A stretch of DNA of 64,000 nt, from NCBI RefSeq assembly GCF_036075115.1, contig NZ_CP107958.1:7626001-7690000 (forward strand), in the 5' to 3' direction. Position numbers and translations under genes: made by a program. The stretch comes from Streptomyces sp. NBC_00377 (GTDB lineage: Bacteria; Actinomycetota; Actinomycetes; Streptomycetales; Streptomycetaceae). Under the pieces are notes generated by a model that did no database searches, had not been told where the DNA came from, and worked only from the letters and a program-made list of their open reading frames with translations. Below are positions 59,711 to 64,000 of this stretch, piece after piece (position 1 is the first letter of the stretch; each line of letters begins with the position of its first letter).

Positions 59711-60452
59711 CTCCGTTGGCCAAGTGGACGATCGTGTCCGGACCCAGCAACTCGACCGTCATCGCCTCGGAGGTCAGATCCTGGGTCCAGAGGAGGTGGA
59801 ACAGCACCGGCAGCGTCAACAGCCGATCCCCGGCGGCGTCTGCCCCCACCATGAGAGGTTCCGGGGCTGCGAAGACCTCCCGGAGGCGGGCAGCCGCCGG
59901 GTCGTGCAGACATCGCGGGTGCCGGTAGCGCGACAGCCACCGGGCATTCGCTAGCACCACCGCGTCCGGTGTCCCCAGCCGCTCGAACCTCCACCCGGCC
60001 TGGGCGCAGAGCAGACGCGTCATCTCGAACGCCTCGGCGTCCTTCGGCTCGATCCGATCGTCCGCACGAACATCGACGACCACCGCCGAGCCGTCCGCGC
60101 GGCGGACGAAGTAGTCCGGGGCGTGCCGACGCTCCCGCTTGCCGTCATGCCAGTGCAGCCAGAACGGCTGCGAGCTGATCCCCACCACGTTCGGATCGAA
60201 GTCCATCAGCAGCAGTCGGTCCCGCTCCAGCCACGACTCAAAGCCGACGTGCTGCCCGGTCGTCGCCGACCAGTACCAGCCCGGGAAGTGACGCTCACCG
60301 CGCGACCAGCGAAACGTACGTACCGGATCGACATCCTCGAACCGGCCCGTCACGCAGTCCCGCAGCGGACGCCGTCGGCGTCCGTGTACCGCGTCCACGT
60401 ACGACAACTCGATGCACGGCCCCGCGTGATCCACCCCAGCCGGTACAGCCAT
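59700..60452 (-). CDS. tnsA: TnsA-like heteromeric transposase endonuclease subunit
   Basis: The 250-residue protein has the TnsA-like restriction fold: GFESWLERDRLLLMDFDPNV (Glu72/Glu76), HAPDYFVRRADG (Asp113) and SAVVVDVRADDRI (Asp127, Arg129 where E. coli TnsA has Q-x-K). It would cut the 5' strands at the transposon ends, together with TnsB. No tnsB or tnsC follows; the next gene is tniQ. The right-end repeats start 29 bp before it. Confidence 0.82.
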   Translation of the reverse strand: MAVPAGVDHAGPCIELSYVDAVHGRRRRPLRDCVTGRFEDVDPVRTFRWSRGERHFPGWYWSATTGQHVGFESWLERDRLLLMDFDPNVVGISSQPFWLHWHDGKRERRHAPDYFVRRADGSAVVVDVRADDRIEPKDAEAFEMTRLLCAQAGWRFERLGTPDAVVLANARWLSRYRHPRCLHDPAAARLREVFAAPEPLMVGADAAGDRLLTLPVLFHLLWTQDLTSEAMTVELLGPDTIVHLANGVGR

Positions 60453-60480
60453 CCAGTACCCCCAGCGCGCTCAACCGCGC

Positions 60481-60555
60481 GACTAGGTTCGCTGAGACAG
60501 AAGCCCGAACGACTCGGTTCGTTGAGAAAACGACTCGATTGAGTGAGACAGGACA
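60481..60555. repeat. Right-end repeats of the Tn7-like element
   Basis: Three forward copies of the 20-bp motif lie at 60481-60500 (GACTAGGTTCGCTGAGACAG), 60511-60530 and 60532-60551, ending in GACA at 60552-60555. The outermost is followed directly by the TCGGC duplication. Confidence 0.8.
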
Positions 60556-60560
60556 TCGGC
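60556..60560. repeat. Target site duplication TCGGC, right copy
   Basis: This is identical to 57836-57840. The sequence after it (GAAGACGGGG...) continues toward the PadR gene. Confidence 0.85.
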
Positions 60561-60651
60561 GAAGACGGGGAGACCCTTGTCAGGCGAACTATTCCGATAT
60601 ATCGTTGACGCATCGCGACAGATCAACGATGGAATGAAGGAGTGGTTTGCG

Positions 60652-61281
60652 ATGCGTACCCACGGATTCGAGCGTGGACATGGACAGGACGGCCCCCGGC
60701 GTGGCCGCGGTGGCTTCGACGGGCGTGCGGCCTTCGGGCCCTTCGGTCCGGGTGGTCCGGGCGGCCCGGGATTCGGTCCCGGCTTCGGCCCGGGCTTCGG
60801 CGGCCCCTGGGGCGGACGAGGGCGCGGCGGCCCCAGGGGGAGGGCGCGGCGAGGTGACGTACGGGCCTCGATCCTGGCCCTCCTCAAGGACCGGCCCATG
60901 CACGGTTACGAGATGATCCAGGAGATCGCCGAGCGCAGCGGCGGCGCGTGGAAGCCCAGCCCGGGCTCCGTGTACCCCACCCTCCAGCTGCTGGAGGACG
61001 AGGGCCTGATCAGCAGTGAGAGCGAAGGCGGCAAGAAGCTGTTCGCGCTCACCGACGAGGGCCGTACGGCCGCCGAGGGCGGCCCCGAGGCGCCTTGGGA
61101 GGAGGCCTCGCGCGGGGTCGACTGGGAGGCCCTCGGTGAGATCCGTCAGGCCGGCGTCGGTCTGATGGAGGCCTTCGGGCAGGTCTGGAAGACCGGCAGC
61201 AAGGAACAGCGCGAGAAGGCGCTCACGGTCATCAATGACGCCCGTAAGAAGCTGTACCTGATCCTCGCCGACGAGGACTGA
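60652..61281 (+). CDS. PadR-family transcriptional regulator
   Basis: The 209-residue protein has a Gly/Phe/Arg-rich N-terminal tail of about 60 residues (FGPFGPGGPGGPGFGPGF), then a PadR winged helix (RASILALLKDRPMHGYEMIQ, SVYPTLQLLEDEGLI). A C-terminal helix region is short. I start at the ATG at 60652, 9 nt after AAGGAG. CGTTGA/TCAACG arms at 60603-60628 may be part of its own operator. The gene is separated from its former upstream neighbour by the Tn7-like insertion. Confidence 0.87.
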   Translation: MRTHGFERGHGQDGPRRGRGGFDGRAAFGPFGPGGPGGPGFGPGFGPGFGGPWGGRGRGGPRGRARRGDVRASILALLKDRPMHGYEMIQEIAERSGGAWKPSPGSVYPTLQLLEDEGLISSESEGGKKLFALTDEGRTAAEGGPEAPWEEASRGVDWEALGEIRQAGVGLMEAFGQVWKTGSKEQREKALTVINDARKKLYLILADED

Positions 61282-61426
61282 CCGGCCGGCCGGCGGTGCC
61301 CGGCCGAACCGTGACGCGGTGGTGCCCTGTGGAGTCGTCCACGGGGCGCCACCGCGTCGTGCGCGCGCCGTGCCTCGCGCGCCGTGGGCCGGATGCCGTG
61401 GCCGTATGTGTGCGCACCGCGCCCGG

Positions 61427-61855
61427 TCAGTCGACCAGGCCGCCCAGTTTGCGCAGTGACTCGTTCAGTGCGGCCGTGCCCGAGTCCTTGAGCCTGCCCG
61501 CCATCAGCGACACGGCCGCGCCCGTGAACTCGCCGTCGATACGGACCGTCGTGGCGTCCCCGTCCGGCGTCAGGGTGTACCGGGTGGCGACGGACACCGC
61601 CATCGGCCCCTTCCCGCGGATGGCGAGCACCCGGGCGGGCTCCAGTTCCGCCACGGTCCACTCGACCTCGGCAGGAAAGCCCATGAGCTTCATGTTCTCC
61701 TGGAAGGTCGCGCCCACCTCGAGGGTCTCGGGGCCGCCCTTGGGGAAGCTGGTGTGGGTCGCGTTCCACTCCCCGTACGTCGGCCAGTCGGTGAGCTGGG
61801 CCCACACCTTCTCGGCCGGTGCCTGGATGCGTGCCTCCGCGCTGACTTCGGCCAT
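61427..61855 (-). CDS. SRPBCC-family protein (polyketide cyclase/START-like)
   Basis: The 142-residue protein begins MAEVSAEARIQAPAEKVWAQ and has the helix-grip fold pattern (DWPTYGEWN, TFQENMKLMG, TRYTLTPDGDATTVRIDGEF). It probably binds a hydrophobic small molecule. A TetR-like palindrome lies about 77 bp upstream of the start. Confidence 0.86.
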   Translation of the reverse strand: MAEVSAEARIQAPAEKVWAQLTDWPTYGEWNATHTSFPKGGPETLEVGATFQENMKLMGFPAEVEWTVAELEPARVLAIRGKGPMAVSVATRYTLTPDGDATTVRIDGEFTGAAVSLMAGRLKDSGTAALNESLRKLGGLVD

Positions 61856-61931
61856 GCGACCACCTCTTCGTGTCCGGCAACTCGGGCTGCGGTGTCGCGG
61901 AACGTAGCTCCAGGAACTCCAACATTCAATA

Positions 61932-61946
61932 CTGACGGACCGTCAG
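61932..61946. promoter_or_regulatory. Putative TetR-family operator before the SRPBCC gene
   Basis: CTGACGGACCGTCAG is a 15-bp perfect palindrome around a central A. It matches the ACTGACGG-type sites recognised by several Streptomyces TetR regulators. No TetR gene is next to it in the window. The rest of 61856-62108 has no convincing gene. Confidence 0.55.
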
Positions 61947-62108
61947 GAAGTGCGAAGGGGCGGCACGGCGACGCGCGGTTGCGGGAGTACCGGCCTGATC
62001 TCATCCGTAGGGAGGAGATTGCGGTGGCCCTGGTCCGCTCTGCGTGGGACGTGAAGATGCTTCCTCCCGAGGATGACCGCACCCGGCCGGGACTGATGGG
62101 GTGGGGTT

Positions 62109-62687
62109 GTGCAATCCCGTACTTCCCGGCGGTCGCTCCACAACCCGGCGGCGCACGGCACGGACGACGGCCCGGGGCTCGCCGCCGAGCCCGCGGCGGC
62201 GCTCGCCGCCGCCCGCCGCCGGGCGGTGCGCGACGGGGACCGGCAGATCGACACCGCCCACCTGCTGCACTCGCTCCTGGAGCAGGACGCGCAGGTGCGT
62301 GCCGCCTTCGACGGCGGACCCCAGCTCGCCCGGCTGCTCGGCTACCTCGTCCAGCGCAGCATCGGCTACGGCCTGCGCTGGCAGAGAGGGGTCGAGGAGT
62401 CCGGGACCCTGCCGGTGGTCACGGCCGTCGAGGATTGTTCGCCGCTGGCCTCCGCCGCCCTGGAGCACGCGCGCGTGCGGGCCGCCCGGCGCGACGGAGC
62501 GCCGGCCCGTGGCCTCGATCTGCTCGCCGCGATCGTCGCGGACCCGCAGGCCCGGGCCGTCGAGGTGCTGAGCCACGTGGGAGTCGACGTCCACGAACTG
62601 CGCGCGCGGATCGAGGACGGTCCCGGGACCGGGGACGGTCCCGACGAGTGCGAGGCGCTCACGGGAGCCGGCGAACCGACCCCCTGA
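62109..62687 (+). CDS. Clp N-terminal-domain protein
   Basis: The 192-residue protein has the Clp_N repeat pattern, with AALAAARRRAVRDGDRQIDTAHLLHSLLEQ and, later, AALEHARVRAARRDGAPARGLDLLAAIVAD. It has no ATPase domain, so it is a stand-alone adaptor-like protein. The GTG at 62109 is assumed as start. An acidic tail ends it. Confidence 0.75.
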   Translation: MQSRTSRRSLHNPAAHGTDDGPGLAAEPAAALAAARRRAVRDGDRQIDTAHLLHSLLEQDAQVRAAFDGGPQLARLLGYLVQRSIGYGLRWQRGVEESGTLPVVTAVEDCSPLASAALEHARVRAARRDGAPARGLDLLAAIVADPQARAVEVLSHVGVDVHELRARIEDGPGTGDGPDECEALTGAGEPTP

Positions 62688-62865
62688 AGCCCACGCTCCC
62701 TTTCCGCCTCCTGTCCTGCCCCCTGAAACCCGCTCCCTCCCTGCCCCCTGCCCGGCCGCCACCTGCCGAGCCTCGTCTCTCCTCGTGCGCCGCTGCGCGC
62801 GTCCAGCCGCTGAGACAGGTGTCAACGAGGGTGACGCTCATGTCATCGCCTGTCATCATGGGCCG

Positions 62866-63864
62866 GTGCGTACGTACGTGAGCAGTGAGAGCAGCCGCGC
62901 GAAGGGCGTCGGGCTCGGTCTGGCGGTCGCGTCGGCCTTCGCCTTCGGCGGATCCGGGGTGGCCGCCAAGCCGTTGATCGAGGCGGGCCTCGACCCGCTG
63001 CACGTGGTGTGGCTGCGGGTGACCGGCGCGGCCCTGGTGATGCTGCCGCTCGCCTGGCGCCACCGTGCGCTGCTGCGCAGCCGCCCCGCGCTGCTTGCCG
63101 GGTTCGGCCTGCTCGGCGTGGCCGGGGTGCAGGCGTTCTACTTCGCCGCGATCTCCCGTATCCCCGTCGGGGTCGCGCTGCTCGTCGAGTACCTCGCGCC
63201 CGCGCTGGTGCTCGGTTGGGTGCGGTTCGTGCAGCGGCGTCCGGTGACGCGCGCCGCCGCGCTCGGAGTGGTCCTCGCGGTGGGCGGACTGGCCTGTGTC
63301 GTCGAGGTCTGGTCGGGGCTGGGCTTCGACGCCCTCGGACTGCTGCTCGCGCTCGCGGCGGCCTGTTGCCAGGTCGGCTACTTCGTCCTGTCCGACCAGG
63401 GCGGCGACTCCGGGCAGGAGGCCCCCGACCCGCTAGGCGTCATCGCGTACGGCCTTCTCCTGGGCTCCGTCGTCCTGACGGCCGTCTCCCGCCCGTGGGG
63501 CATGGACTGGTCCGTGCTCGCGGACACCGCCGGCATGAACGGAACCGACGTCCCCGCCTGGCTGCTGCTCGGCTGGATCGTGCTCCTCGCCACGGTGGTC
63601 GCGTACGTCACCGGCGTGATCTCGGTGCGCAGACTCTCTCCGCAGGTCGCGGGCGTGGTCGCCTGTCTGGAGGCGGTCATCGCGACGGTCCTGGCGTGGG
63701 TGCTGCTCGGCGAGCACCTGTCGGCGCCGCAAGTCGTGGGCGGCGCGGTCGTTCTGCTCGGCGCGTTCATCGCGCAGTCGTCCGCGCCCGCCAGGAACGC
63801 CCGGGAGCCGGTGGCCGGCAGCAGCCCGGAAAGGGAGTTGTCGGCCCGCGGAACGGCCGCCTAG
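62866..63864 (+). CDS. EamA-family (DMT) transporter
   Basis: The 332-residue protein has ten membrane helices in two EamA repeats (GLGLAVASAFAFGGSGVAAK, ALLVEYLAPALVLGWVRFVQ; AAALGVVLAVGGLACVVEVW and the C-terminal VAGVVACLEAVIATVLAWVL). It is a drug/metabolite exporter type, substrate unknown. The GTG at 62866 fits the family start; GTG 62878 is an alternative. A promoter for the next gene is embedded in its 3' end. Confidence 0.9.
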   Translation: MRTYVSSESSRAKGVGLGLAVASAFAFGGSGVAAKPLIEAGLDPLHVVWLRVTGAALVMLPLAWRHRALLRSRPALLAGFGLLGVAGVQAFYFAAISRIPVGVALLVEYLAPALVLGWVRFVQRRPVTRAAALGVVLAVGGLACVVEVWSGLGFDALGLLLALAAACCQVGYFVLSDQGGDSGQEAPDPLGVIAYGLLLGSVVLTAVSRPWGMDWSVLADTAGMNGTDVPAWLLLGWIVLLATVVAYVTGVISVRRLSPQVAGVVACLEAVIATVLAWVLLGEHLSAPQVVGGAVVLLGAFIAQSSAPARNAREPVAGSSPERELSARGTAA

Positions 63865-63867
63865 GGT
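63838..63867 (+). promoter_or_regulatory. Candidate sigma-HrdB promoter inside the EamA 3' end
   Basis: TTGTCG (63838-63843), 18 nt, TAGGGT (63862-63867). The -10 box ends 7 nt before an ATG at 63875, which points to a leaderless transcript into the edge of the window. Confidence 0.55.
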
Positions 63868-63874
63868 GCCGGTC

Positions 63875-63916
63875 ATGCCTTCGGACGCACTCGTTCTTCC
63901 GCCCCCGGCCGCCTGA
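63875..63916 (+). CDS. Possible 13-aa leader peptide
   Basis: The frame MPSDALVLPPPAA begins 7 nt after the TAGGGT box. It has no Shine-Dalgarno sequence, so it would be leaderless. It holds a PPP run that can slow ribosomes. The hairpins CCGCC/GGCGG (63909-63921) and GCCCGGC/GCCGGGC (63939-63959) follow. It could be an attenuator for a gene outside the window. Confidence 0.35.
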   Translation: MPSDALVLPPPAA

Positions 63917-63938
63917 GGCGGGCCCTCCGGTGAAACGC

Positions 63939-63959
63939 GCCCGGCACACGCTGCCGGGC
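63939..63959 (+). terminator. Hairpin in the last leader region
   Basis: There is a 7-bp perfect GC arm pair (GCCCGGC and GCCGGGC) with a 7-nt loop, 22 nt after the short leader ORF stop. There is no T run. It could be a terminator of the EamA gene or an attenuator part. Confidence 0.4.
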
Positions 63960-64000
63960 TGAACGGTGCTGCCCGCAGAAGAAGTCCGAGGACCGCTGCC

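Larger units (their letters stand above)
57841..60555. mobile_element. Tn7-like mini-element (TnsA/TniQ only), 2,715 bp
   Basis: The ends are TGTCCTGTCTCA (57841-57852) and TGAGACAGGACA (60544-60555), with TGT...ACA termini. Repeated 20-bp sites occur at both ends and the flanks are exact 5-bp TCGGC duplications. Inside are a TnsA-like endonuclease, a TniQ-like protein and a MarR/tautomerase pair. A DDE transposase (TnsB) and an ATPase (TnsC) are missing, so the element would need those in trans. The clean duplication indicates a real transposition event. Confidence 0.85.

Noticed and set aside
60481..60555. End repeats of the Tn7-like element read as a CRISPR array
   Set aside because: There are only three imperfect copies with unequal spacing (10 and 1 nt gaps), no unique spacers of constant length and no cas genes. 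They match the left-end repeats instead. No CRISPR array was seen elsewhere in the window.
61980..62105. A frame reading YRPDLIRREEIAVALVRSAW between the SRPBCC and Clp-N genes
   Set aside because: It is only about 45 residues of plausible sequence without a start codon context or a known family. It might be a gene remnant but I cannot support it.

Overview
The window is chromosomal DNA of a Streptomyces or very close relative. The evidence is very high GC, GTG starts, many 4-nt stop/start overlaps, a Streptomyces-type rRNA operon with no spacer tRNA, a DasR-type operator before crr-ptsI, a tandem glycine riboswitch before gcvP, and families such as DUF5999, MsiK-dependent sugar transporters and LAL regulators. 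No species call is possible from sequence reading alone.

Layout. 1-7069: partial GH31 glycosidase (-), acetoacetyl-CoA ligase (+), a conserved hypothetical (+), then the general PTS operon crr-ptsI (-). 7070-12865: a promoter region shared with a complete 16S-23S-5S operon, with RNase III-type processing stems and a strong terminator. 12922-21546: a conserved actinobacterial block holding a CDP-alcohol phosphatidyltransferase, a GDP-mannose pyrophosphorylase with a decayed phosphomannomutase domain, DUF881/Sbp/DUF881, a GarA-like FHA protein, an FtsR-like MerR, a bifunctional nuclease and a second MerR. 21615-27747: dinB, a nucleotidyltransferase, a PRC-barrel protein, the glycine riboswitch with gcvP, and a TOBE protein. 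The order resembles the mycobacterial pgsA2-garA-gcvB region, but without gcvH.

27883-38150 is a 10.3-kb Tn3-family transposon. It has 38-bp terminal repeats, a frameshifted tnpA, a res site and tnpR. Its cargo is a MarR-controlled redox cassette (F420/NADP reductase-like, DoxX, azoreductase, hemerythrin, a luciferase-like fragment). Nested in its left end is an IS630-family element that carries a GNAT acetyltransferase gene.

38160-44808: an APC permease (-), then a xylo-oligosaccharide ABC transporter (lipoprotein plus two permeases, no ATPase) with a GH10 xylanase behind CGAAACTTTCG-type operators. 44969-50277: DUF5999, a hypothetical, a GCS2-type ligase, a CPBP protease and a PhzF-like isomerase. 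50531-50957: three tandem copies of a 143-bp GC-rich non-coding repeat. 51220-57811: a large LuxR-family (LAL) regulator followed by small membrane or envelope genes, a class II glutamine amidotransferase and an SDR.

57841-60555 is the most unusual feature: a 2.7-kb Tn7-like element with TGTC...GACA ends, three 20-bp end repeats on each side and a perfect 5-bp target duplication (TCGGC). It encodes TnsA-like and TniQ-like proteins and a MarR/tautomerase pair, but no TnsB or TnsC, so it appears non-autonomous. 60652-64000: a PadR regulator, an SRPBCC protein with an orphan TetR-like operator, a Clp-N protein, an EamA transporter, and a leader region (promoter, 13-codon ORF, hairpins) for a gene beyond the window.
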